Source of the DNA: Frankiaceae bacterium
GTDB taxonomy: Bacteria; Actinomycetota; Actinomycetes; JAVEEJ01
DNA: 32,962 nt
Direction of reading: 5' to 3'
NCBI GenBank assembly: GCA_030840515.1
Contig: JAVEEJ010000190.1
Coordinates: 1-32,962, forward strand
Below, in pieces: positions 16,706 to 23,918 of this stretch (position 1 is its first letter; the number at the start of each line of letters is the position of its first letter). The notes under the pieces are model-generated. The model was given only the letters and a program-made list of their open reading frames with translations, was not told the DNA's origin and ran no database searches. A program made the translations under genes and the position numbers.

Positions 16706-18466
16706 ATGACGCTGGCACCGGAGCGAACCCAGGACGCGAGTACGTCGGCTCCTGCGTCCCGGACTCGCGTGTGGGGCAGCGAGCGCCGGCACCCGGCGCC
16801 GCCACGGTCAACAGGCAGCGGCGGTAAGGCTGACAAAGGCGCGCCGGCCGACGACCGGCCCAAGCTCGCTGATGGCGTCGAGCTCGTCGGCGAGTACGAG
16901 GGTTCCGGCTACAAGGAGCCGCACTACCTCGCCAGGCGCGGCGCGACCGGCATCGTCCAGCTCAGTCACCTGCTGCATCTCGTGGCCGAGCAGTGTGACG
17001 GCCGCAGGTCCTACGCCGAGATCGCGGCCGCTGTGTCCGACGGCTACGGCAAGCCGGTCTCCGAGGACAACGTCCGCACCCTCGTCAACGACAAGCTCCG
17101 CGCGCTCGGCGTGGTGGCGTCGACCGATGGCCGCACCGCGACCATCGACGACTCAGACCCGCTCTTGGGTCTGAAGTTCAAGGTCACCCTGCTGGGACCG
17201 CGCGCGGTCAACCGCGTCGTCCGGCCGCTGACCCCGCTGTTCTGGGTCCCGGTGGTCGTCCTCATCGGACTCGGCCTCGCCGCTTTCGACGGCTGGCTGT
17301 TCTTCGGCCACGGACTGGCCCAGGGGCTGCGCAAGACGGTGCAGCACCCGATCGTATTCCTCGTCGTCGGTGCACTGGTGGTCGTCTCGGCGGCGATGCA
17401 CGAGCTCGGCCACGCCGGCGCACTGCGTGCAGGTGGAGGCAAGCCGGGCCGGATGGGGGCGGGGCTGTATCTCGCGTGGCCGGCGTTCTACACCGACGTC
17501 ACCGACGCGTACTCCCTGAACCGCCGAGGCAGGCTGCGGACCGACCTCGGTGGCGTGTACTTCAACGCGATCGCCGTACTCGGCTGCGCCGGTGTCTACG
17601 CGCTCACGCGCTTCGAGCCGCTGTTGCTCATCTGCTTCGTGCTCCAGATGCAGGTGCTGCAGCAGATGCTGCCGCTGCTGCGACTCGACGGCTACTACGT
17701 GCTGTCGGACCTGCTCGGCGTCCCCGACCTCTTCAAGCGCACCGGCCCGGTGCTCAAAGGACTGATCCCAGGACGCGAGCGTGACCCGCTCGTCAACGAG
17801 CTCACTCCGAAGGCGCGCCGGATCATCACGTGGTGGACGCTCGCGGTTGTCCCGTTGCTGCTGGCCAACCTGCTCTACATCGTGGTGAACGCGCCGCGCA
17901 TCCTCGCGACGGCCTGGGACTCAGCCGCCCACCAGATCGGCACCATCCAGGGCGACCACGGGGCCGCGCGCGCGGTGGCCGCGTTGCAGCTGCTGATCCT
18001 GCTCATCCCGATCACGGGGATCTGCATCACCCTGGTCCGGGTCTCGTCGCGCACCGGCCGTGCGGCCTGGTCGTGGTCGGCCGGCTCACCTGCGAAGCGA
18101 CTCACCACCGCCCTGGCGACGTTGGCGTTCCTGGGGCTGCTCGTCTTCGCGTGGTGGCCCGACGGCAGCTTCACGCCCTATCGCCCGGGTGACACCGGAA
18201 CCGTCGCCGCAGGCTTCCAGGACATCGGCCGGCCAGGGGTCGGCACCCCCGAGTTGCGGTCGCCGCGTGAGGCCCGCCAGCCGCTGCCGGCGCAGCCGGG
18301 GTCGACGGGCACCACGACGGACACGAGTACGACGCCGGGGGACAACCCGGCGCCAGAGCCCAGCGCCTCCGCCGGCACAGGCGCCCAGCCGGACCCGGTT
18401 GGCTCCGCCCAGCCGACCCCGAGCACCGAGCCGAGCACGGCACCCAGTGCGACGGCGACTCCCTGA
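16706..18466 (+). CDS. Membrane M50-type (site-2-protease-like) peptide metalloprotease with N-terminal PqqD/RRE-like region and Pro/Ser/Thr-rich C-terminal tail
   Basis: HELGHA (HExxH) in a TM segment; second motif LLRLDGYYVLSDLLGVPDLF; about six TM segments; N-terminal HYLARRGATGIVQLSHLLHLVAEQCDGRRSYAEIAAAVSDGYGKPVSEDNVRTLVNDKLRALGVV resembles PqqD-like winged helix. Confidence 0.85.
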   Translation: MTLAPERTQDASTSAPASRTRVWGSERRHPAPPRSTGSGGKADKGAPADDRPKLADGVELVGEYEGSGYKEPHYLARRGATGIVQLSHLLHLVAEQCDGRRSYAEIAAAVSDGYGKPVSEDNVRTLVNDKLRALGVVASTDGRTATIDDSDPLLGLKFKVTLLGPRAVNRVVRPLTPLFWVPVVVLIGLGLAAFDGWLFFGHGLAQGLRKTVQHPIVFLVVGALVVVSAAMHELGHAGALRAGGGKPGRMGAGLYLAWPAFYTDVTDAYSLNRRGRLRTDLGGVYFNAIAVLGCAGVYALTRFEPLLLICFVLQMQVLQQMLPLLRLDGYYVLSDLLGVPDLFKRTGPVLKGLIPGRERDPLVNELTPKARRIITWWTLAVVPLLLANLLYIVVNAPRILATAWDSAAHQIGTIQGDHGAARAVAALQLLILLIPITGICITLVRVSSRTGRAAWSWSAGSPAKRLTTALATLAFLGLLVFAWWPDGSFTPYRPGDTGTVAAGFQDIGRPGVGTPELRSPREARQPLPAQPGSTGTTTDTSTTPGDNPAPEPSASAGTGAQPDPVGSAQPTPSTEPSTAPSATATP

Positions 18467-18477
18467 GGAGGGTGACG

Positions 18478-19223
18478 TGAGCCGATTCAACCTCGGACGC
18501 CTGCGGATGCACGGCAGGCGTGGTGTCGTCATTGCGCTGGCTGCGGGACTCGCCGTCGTCGGCGTCGGTGCTTACGCGTCGGCGGAGCTCGCGAGTGGCG
18601 GCAGCGCCCCCGACTCCGCTGCGAGCCCGAGCAGCGGCGGCAACGGTGACGACAACGTCGCGGTGGCCGTCGGCAAGGACGGCAAATCGGTCTGGGCCAT
18701 CCGACTCAAGGTGGTCAAGGTGAGCGGTGACGTCGTGGACGCCGGGAACGCGGCCGTGGCTGCCGCCGGCTGCACCGACTGCGAGACCGTCGCGATCGCT
18801 ATCGAGGGCGTCCTGGTCACGGGCGACGTCGAGGTCGTGGAGCCGGTGAACATCGCGCTTGCTCTCAACACCGACTGCCAGGGCTGCCAGACCCTTGCAG
18901 CCGCCTACCAAACCGTCATCGGGACCAATGGCAACGTGCGCATCACAGGGGAGGGGCGCCGCGCCATCGCCGACCTGCGCAAGCAGCTCCACGACCTGCG
19001 CAAGAGCGGGCTGCCGCTCGAGCAGATCGCCGCGGAGGTGGACCGGATCGCCGCGGAGTTCACGCAGGTGCTGCGCACTCAGGTCGTTCCCGTCGGGCCG
19101 CGGGACAAGGCCTACGGCACGTCCACTGCGCAGCCGACGGCCTCGCCCACCGAGCAGCCCGCGCCTTCGGCCACAGCGACCGAGCCGGCGAGCCCAGAGC
19201 CCAGCGCGACGCCGACTCCCTAG
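18478..19223 (+). CDS. Membrane-anchored accessory protein with two CxxC repeats (no confident family name)
   Basis: N-terminal TM (GVVIALAAGLAVVGVGAYAS); repeats GNAAVAAAGCTDCETVAIAIEGVLVTGDV and VNIALALNTDCQGCQTLAAAYQTVIGTNGNV; helical QLHDLRKSGLPLEQIAAEVDRIAAEF; Pro/Ser/Thr tail ending PSATPTP. GTG start with SD GAGGAGGGTGAC. Confidence 0.8.
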
Positions 19224-19224
19224 C

Positions 19225-20346
19225 TCACCGCAAGAGTTCAGCCACCAGTGCGCTGACCAGCGCGCTGCGCCGTGCCAGCTCGGCGACGACGATGTGCTCC
19301 GAGCGGGCGTGCGCCCCGCCGCCGACCGCGCCGAGCCCGTCCAGCGTGGGCACGCCTATCCCGGCCGTGAAGTTCCCGTCGGATCCGCCCCCGACCGATA
19401 TCTCGGCCAGCGGGTCCAGGCCGAGGTCGGCGGCGAGCGCACAGGCCCTGTCGAAGAGCTCGACGGACATCCGGCGCTCCAGCGGCGGGCGGTTCGGGGC
19501 TCCCTCGAGTCGAAGCGCAGCGCCGGGGAGCACAGGCGTCAGCGCGTGCAGCGCCGCGTCGACGCGCCACTGCTCGGCGGCGGTCTCGGCCCGCACGTCG
19601 ACGCTGAGTCGGGCCTCGGCCGGAACGGTGTTCGTGGTGGTGCCCGCGTGAGCCACGGTGGGCGTGACGGTGGTGCCCACGTCGACGGCCTGCAGCTCGG
19701 CGATCGCCAGCGCCTGGTGGGCGAGCTCGAGGGTCGCGTTCACCCCCTTCTCCGGCTCGACGCCGGCGTGCGCCGCTAGCCCTCGCACGTGCAGCTCGTA
19801 CATCGACACGCCTTTGCGTTGGGTCTTCACAGCGCCGTCAGCCGCGCCCTCCAGCACCAGCGCCGCGCCCGCGGCCAGCGCGGTCTCCTCGATGAGCGCG
19901 CGGGAGCTCGGCGAACCCGTCTCCTCATCGGTCGTCAACAGCACAGCGACGCCGTCGAGCGAGTCGAGCACCGCGAGTGCGTGCAGCAGCTGGACCACGC
20001 CGGCCTTCATGTCGAAGGTGCCCGGGCCGCTCGCGATGCCGTCCTCCACGCGCAGCGGCCACTCAGCCGTCGTGCCGAGCGGCCACACCGTGTCGAGGTG
20101 CCCGATGAGCACGACGCGGTCCGCGGCACCGAAACGCCAGCGCAGATGGGTCCGCTCGTCCACCACGATGCGCTCGGGCGCCGCCCCGAGCAGTGCCTGG
20201 CCCAGCTCAGCCGCAGCGTCGGCGGCTCGCGTGGTGGCCGCCAGGTCGGCGGTAGGCGACTCGACATCGACCAGTGCGGCCAGGTGCTCCAGCATCACCT
20301 CGGTCCGCTCGGTCAGCGTGCGCAGGACGGAGGTCACCCGCGGCAT
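19225..20346 (-). CDS. M20 family metallopeptidase (glutamate carboxypeptidase/ArgE-DapE-like)
   Basis: VVLIGHLDTVWPLGTTAEWPLRVEDGIASGPGTFDMKAGVVQLLHAL...LLTTDEETGSPSSRALIEE...ISVGGGSDGNFTAGIGVPTLDGLGAVGGGAHARSEHI. Confidence 0.93.
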   Translation of the reverse strand: MPRVTSVLRTLTERTEVMLEHLAALVDVESPTADLAATTRAADAAAELGQALLGAAPERIVVDERTHLRWRFGAADRVVLIGHLDTVWPLGTTAEWPLRVEDGIASGPGTFDMKAGVVQLLHALAVLDSLDGVAVLLTTDEETGSPSSRALIEETALAAGAALVLEGAADGAVKTQRKGVSMYELHVRGLAAHAGVEPEKGVNATLELAHQALAIAELQAVDVGTTVTPTVAHAGTTTNTVPAEARLSVDVRAETAAEQWRVDAALHALTPVLPGAALRLEGAPNRPPLERRMSVELFDRACALAADLGLDPLAEISVGGGSDGNFTAGIGVPTLDGLGAVGGGAHARSEHIVVAELARRSALVSALVAELLR

Positions 20347-20358
20347 CCTGCCCGAGCC

Positions 20359-20706
20359 TCACGCGCGGCCGCGGCAGAGCTCGAGGATCGCCAGCGCCAG
20401 CCTGCCGCCCTCAGGCCCGAGCGCGTCGCGGTAGCGGCCCAGGACGACCCGTTCGCGGCCGTGCTGGATGCGGGGACCACCGCTCGCCACCCGCAGCTGC
20501 TGGATCTCCCGGGACGCGTCCCGCCGGCGGCGCATGAGGTCGACGAGCTCGTCGTCCAGGGCGTCCAGCTCGGCGCGCAGGCCGGCGAGCACCACGTCGA
20601 GTCCGTCGGTGGGGCTCGGACGCGGGATCGCGCTGTGAGTCGGGATGGTGGTGTGAGTCGGGATGGTGGCGTGAGTCGGGATGGTGGTGTGAGTTGGCAT
20701 CGGCAT
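20359..20706 (-). CDS. Chorismate mutase (AroQ-type) with N-terminal hexapeptide repeat extension
   Basis: DGLDVVLAGLRAELDALDDELVDLMRRRRDASREIQQLRVASGGPRIQHGRERVVLGRYRDALGPEGGRLALAILELCRGRA; SD AGGAGG upstream of ATG 20706. Confidence 0.85.
   Translation of the reverse strand: MPMPTHTTIPTHATIPTHTTIPTHSAIPRPSPTDGLDVVLAGLRAELDALDDELVDLMRRRRDASREIQQLRVASGGPRIQHGRERVVLGRYRDALGPEGGRLALAILELCRGRA
20635..20700 (-). repeat. 18-bp coding tandem repeat, about 4 copies, encoding (PTHTTI)n
   Basis: Plus strand GTGAGTCGGGATGGTGGT-type units; encodes PTHTTI PTHATI PTHTTI PTHSAI at the N-terminus of chorismate mutase. Confidence 0.85.
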
Positions 20707-20749
20707 GACATGTCCTCCTGCTAGGAGGGCCGCGCCCGGTGACGCAAGA

Positions 20750-20775
20750 AAGCCCCGGGCGGTGGCCCGGGGCTT
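20750..20775 (-). terminator. Attenuator-type terminator hairpin upstream of chorismate mutase
   Basis: Minus strand AAGCCCCGGGC-CACC-GCCCGGGGCTT followed by TCTTGC; 11-bp perfect stem. Confidence 0.75.
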
Positions 20776-20791
20776 GGTGATCGCGGTCAGG

Positions 20792-20845
20792 TCAGACGCG
20801 AGCAGGCACCGGGATGCGGTGCCCATAAAACCTCTGCGTCGACAT
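20792..20845 (-). CDS. Putative 17-aa leader peptide MSTQRFYGHRIPVPARV
   Basis: Minus ATG TCG ACG CAG AGG TTT TAT GGG CAC CGC ATC CCG GTG CCT GCT CGC GTC TGA; tandem Phe-Tyr codons; TAGAGT -10-like element (20853-20858) 7 nt upstream of the ATG; terminator downstream. Confidence 0.65.
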   Translation of the reverse strand: MSTQRFYGHRIPVPARV

Positions 20846-20916
20846 GGGGGTGACTCTAAGGGCAGGTGATGAGCGGGCGCTGGGTTTCGTCTCGGATGCC
20901 GGGACCGAGCCGCACC

Positions 20917-21189
20917 TCACACGCGGGTGTCGACCTCGCCGTCGGGCTTGCCCGGCACAGCAACGGCCGGCTGCCGGGCGGAAGCGGCCGGGACTCCCGG
21001 CGGTGAGGTGTCCGGGGTCGTCCTGTCACCGGTCGGCTGGCCTGCGGTGGGCACTGTCGGCCCGGGCTGTACGGCCTGGTCGTCGCGGTCCGGCGTACTC
21101 GTTCCCTGCTCTCGCGGGTCTGCTCCGTCGTCCAGCTGGGTCTGAGCGCCGTCATGGACAGGAGTGCCGTCGTGCGCGTCGCGTTCCAT
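20917..21189 (-). CDS. Hypothetical low-complexity hydrophilic protein (90 aa)
   Basis: MERDAHDGTPVHDGAQTQLDDGADPREQGTSTPDRDDQAVQ...; disordered composition, no family recognised. Confidence 0.4.
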   Translation of the reverse strand: MERDAHDGTPVHDGAQTQLDDGADPREQGTSTPDRDDQAVQPGPTVPTAGQPTGDRTTPDTSPPGVPAASARQPAVAVPGKPDGEVDTRV

Positions 21190-21216
21190 GGTTCCGTGCT
21201 ACCCCCGCCGGGTGCC

Positions 21217-21245
21217 CTCACGCGTGAGACCGAGGTCACGCGTGA
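21217..21245. promoter_or_regulatory. Tandem palindromic operator-like sites
   Basis: Two copies of TCACGCGTGA with centres 18 bp apart (first extended to CTCACGCGTGAG) in the divergent intergenic region. Confidence 0.5.
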
Positions 21246-21337
21246 GGCTGGGCGCGGGCGGGTAAGTGGTCCACACCTGACAACCACTGCATGACCATCA
21301 ACTGCATCCACCACCACTGCGCCGGAGGCCACCCCCC

Positions 21338-21796
21338 ATGTCCAGCATCGAAGAGCACGTCGACGTCGAGGTCCCCGTCCGCACGGCCTACAACCAGTGG
21401 ACGCAGTTCGAGGAGTTCCCCCAGTTCATGGAGGGCGTCGACTCGGTCAGCCAGCTCACCGACTCGCTGACCCACTGGACCGTGACGATCGCCGGCCAGA
21501 CCCGCGAGTTCGACGCCGAGATCACCGAGCAGAAGCCCGACGAGCGCATTGCCTGGCGCAGCCTCGACGGCCTGGGGCAGGCGGGGGTCGTGACCTTCCA
21601 CCGGCTGGACGAGTCGACGACGCGGATCATGCTGCAGATGGAGTTCCAGCCCGAGGGACTGGTCGAGAAGGCCGGCGACATGCTGGGGCTCGCCAAGCAG
21701 CGCGCGAAGGGCGACCTCAACCGCTTCAAGGAGTTCATCGAGCGGCGTCAGGTCGAGACCGGTGCGTTCCGCGGTCAGATCGACAACCAGGTCTGA
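21338..21796 (+). CDS. SRPBCC family protein (cyclase/dehydrase-like)
   Basis: MSSIEEHVDVEVPVRTAYNQWTQFEEFPQFMEGVDSVSQLTDSLTHWTVTIAGQTREFDAEITEQKPDERIAWRSLDG. Confidence 0.93.
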   Translation: MSSIEEHVDVEVPVRTAYNQWTQFEEFPQFMEGVDSVSQLTDSLTHWTVTIAGQTREFDAEITEQKPDERIAWRSLDGLGQAGVVTFHRLDESTTRIMLQMEFQPEGLVEKAGDMLGLAKQRAKGDLNRFKEFIERRQVETGAFRGQIDNQV

Positions 21797-21808
21797 GCGG
21801 ACGAGACG

Positions 21809-22867
21809 GTGACTGAGCCTCGCTACGGCTGGACGCCGTCGATCGACCAGGTGAAGCCGCGCGGGCTCCCGAGCCCGCGCGGTCCGCTGTCTGCCTTGCT
21901 CATCGATCAGCTGGCCGGTCCCGTGCGCGGGGTGGGGCGCCCGCCGGCCTACAGCGGCGATCCCGTGCATGGGGAGGACGCGGCGCTCGCGCTCTACGTG
22001 CTCTACGAGCTGCACTACCGGGGCTTCGCCGACGTCGACGAGGACTGGGAGTGGGAGCCGTCGCTGCTCGCGACCCGGGCTGAGCTCGAGCGTGACTACA
22101 TCGCGCGCGTCACCGAGCTCGTCGGTCCTGTCCCGGAGGCCGGCGACGTGGTGACTGGCCTGCAGGCCGCGATGTCGGTGGTGGAGGGCCCCTCGCTGTC
22201 GATGTACGCGGCGGAGCGAGCCGACCTGCGCGAGCTCCGCGAGCTCGCCGTGCACCGCTCGGCGTGGCAGCTGAAGGAAGCCGACCCGCACTCGTGGGCG
22301 ATCCCGCGGCTGGCGGGCCGGCCCAAGGCGGCGCTCATCGAGATCCAGAAGGACGAGTACGGCGAGGGCGTGCAGCGCGACATGCACCAGGTGCTGTTCG
22401 GCCTGACGATGGAGAGCCTGGGGCTCGATGCCTCCTACGGCGCCTACCTCGACCACCTGCCGGCGGTGACGCTCGCCACCGTCAACCTGGTCTCGATGTT
22501 CGGCCTGCACCGCAAGTGGCGCGGCGCGCTGTGCGGCCACCTCGCGACCTTCGAGATGACGAGCGTCGCCCCGATGGGGAACTACGCGGCGGCCATGCGC
22601 CGACTCGGGATGTCCACGGACTCACGGCACTTCTACGAGGTGCACGTGGTCGCGGACGCACACCACTCGAGTGTGGGCGCGGAAGAGCTCGCCGGGGGCC
22701 TGGTCGAGCAGGAGCCGGAGCTGCTGCCGCAGGTGCTGTTCGGCGCGGCTGCGGTCTCGGTGCTGGAGCGGCACTTCGCCGACCACGTCCTCGACAGCTT
22801 CGGCCAGGGCGAGACCTCGCTGCTCAAGCCCTTGGAGCGACGGTCCCGCCGTCTGGTCGTCGCCTGA
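21809..22867 (+). CDS. Iron-containing redox enzyme family protein (heme-oxygenase-like fold)
   Basis: ALALYVLYELHYRGFADVDEDWEWEPSLL...EIQKDEYGEGVQRDMHQVLFGLTMESLGLDASYGAYLDHLP...HRKWRGALCGHLATFEMTSVAPMGNYAAAMRRLG. Confidence 0.88.
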   Translation: MTEPRYGWTPSIDQVKPRGLPSPRGPLSALLIDQLAGPVRGVGRPPAYSGDPVHGEDAALALYVLYELHYRGFADVDEDWEWEPSLLATRAELERDYIARVTELVGPVPEAGDVVTGLQAAMSVVEGPSLSMYAAERADLRELRELAVHRSAWQLKEADPHSWAIPRLAGRPKAALIEIQKDEYGEGVQRDMHQVLFGLTMESLGLDASYGAYLDHLPAVTLATVNLVSMFGLHRKWRGALCGHLATFEMTSVAPMGNYAAAMRRLGMSTDSRHFYEVHVVADAHHSSVGAEELAGGLVEQEPELLPQVLFGAAAVSVLERHFADHVLDSFGQGETSLLKPLERRSRRLVVA

Positions 22868-22870
22868 CGG

Positions 22871-23404
22871 TCAGTCGTTGCTCGCCCGTTGCTGGGCGAT
22901 GGCGTAGCCGTACTGCAGCACGTCACTGGCGGCACGCACAGCGAGCACGGCCGCGACCATCCGCGTGAGGCGCGGAGCGACCACGAGGCCGAAGCCGAAT
23001 CCGGTCGCCAGCCACTGCGCCATGCAGAACGGGCAGGTCAGCAGCTCGCCGAGGGCGTGCTTCACGCCGTCGGGATGCCGCACCTCTTCCTGCAGCTCGT
23101 TGGGTCCGCTCACGCCGTCGAACCGGGTGAACGGCGCCCGCAGTGGGCTGGTCACCGCCTCCTTCGTCAGCAGCCGGCTGGCCTTGTGTGTGGCGACTGC
23201 CAGCAGGGCGATGTCGGCGAGCTCGATGCGCTCAGGCAGCCGCTTCCCACTGCGCCGCAGCAGCAGGGACGCGAGCCCGACGGCGCCGCCGTACACGCCC
23301 ATCACGCGCACGTAGCCACCGAGCGGGCGATCGGCTGACCCGGCGTAGGCCTCTTGAGCCGCGTGCGCTCGGGCCTGCACCCTGTCGTGCATCCTGCTGG
23401 TCAT
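22871..23404 (-). CDS. DUF1360 domain-containing membrane protein
   Basis: LADIALLAVATHKASRLLTKEAVTSPLRAPFTRFDG...GELLTCPFCMAQWLATGF; start MTSRMHD chosen for SD AGGAG upstream. Confidence 0.88.
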   Translation of the reverse strand: MTSRMHDRVQARAHAAQEAYAGSADRPLGGYVRVMGVYGGAVGLASLLLRRSGKRLPERIELADIALLAVATHKASRLLTKEAVTSPLRAPFTRFDGVSGPNELQEEVRHPDGVKHALGELLTCPFCMAQWLATGFGFGLVVAPRLTRMVAAVLAVRAASDVLQYGYAIAQQRASND

Positions 23405-23505
23405 CGCGCTCCTGATCGCGGTGGCTTCCATGCGTGGCCCATGCCCCGCAGCGACGGCTGTGAACCGAAGGCTTGCCTCGGCGCTTCCCGGGGAAGGCAA
23501 CACCC

Positions 23506-23907
23506 ATGGACCGCTTCCCTGATCCCGGCTCTCCACTAGAAGACGCTGGCGTCCCCGACCTCCAGGACGCCACGGTCGGCCAGCGACTGTCAGGTGACGA
23601 GTACGACGAGATCGACGTCACCCACGACCGCCCGCTGGCCAGCGAGGCCTGGGGCACCACCCCCGCCGAGCAGCGTGCGGGGGAGCCGCTCGACATCCGG
23701 TTGGCTCACGAGGAGCCGGACTTCGGCGAGGGCATTGCGCTCGACCCCGACGCCAACGCCGCGGGCCGTCTGGTCGACCCCGACGAGGGTGCCCACTCAG
23801 ATGTGGAGTCCGACGCGGTGGCTCGCTCGGTCGGCCTGGCCGGCGGCGGGCTGACAGCCGAAGAGGCCGCGATGCACCTCATCGACGAACCCACCTACGA
23901 GGACTAG
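23506..23907 (+). CDS. DUF5709 domain-containing protein
   Basis: MDRFPDPGSPLEDAGVPDLQDATVGQRLSGDEYDEIDVTHDRPLASEAWGTTPAEQRAGEPLDIRLAHEEPDF... GGLTAEEAAMHLIDEP. Confidence 0.85.
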   Translation: MDRFPDPGSPLEDAGVPDLQDATVGQRLSGDEYDEIDVTHDRPLASEAWGTTPAEQRAGEPLDIRLAHEEPDFGEGIALDPDANAAGRLVDPDEGAHSDVESDAVARSVGLAGGGLTAEEAAMHLIDEPTYED

Positions 23908-23918
23908 GCGCACACCGC

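Noticed and set aside
20635-20700. Possible CRISPR-like repeat array
   Set aside because: Contiguous 18-bp units with no spacers, in frame with the chorismate mutase coding sequence; a coding tandem repeat.
21236-22540. 434-aa minus-strand ORF
   Set aside because: Antisense to SRPBCC and iron redox enzyme genes; no family features.
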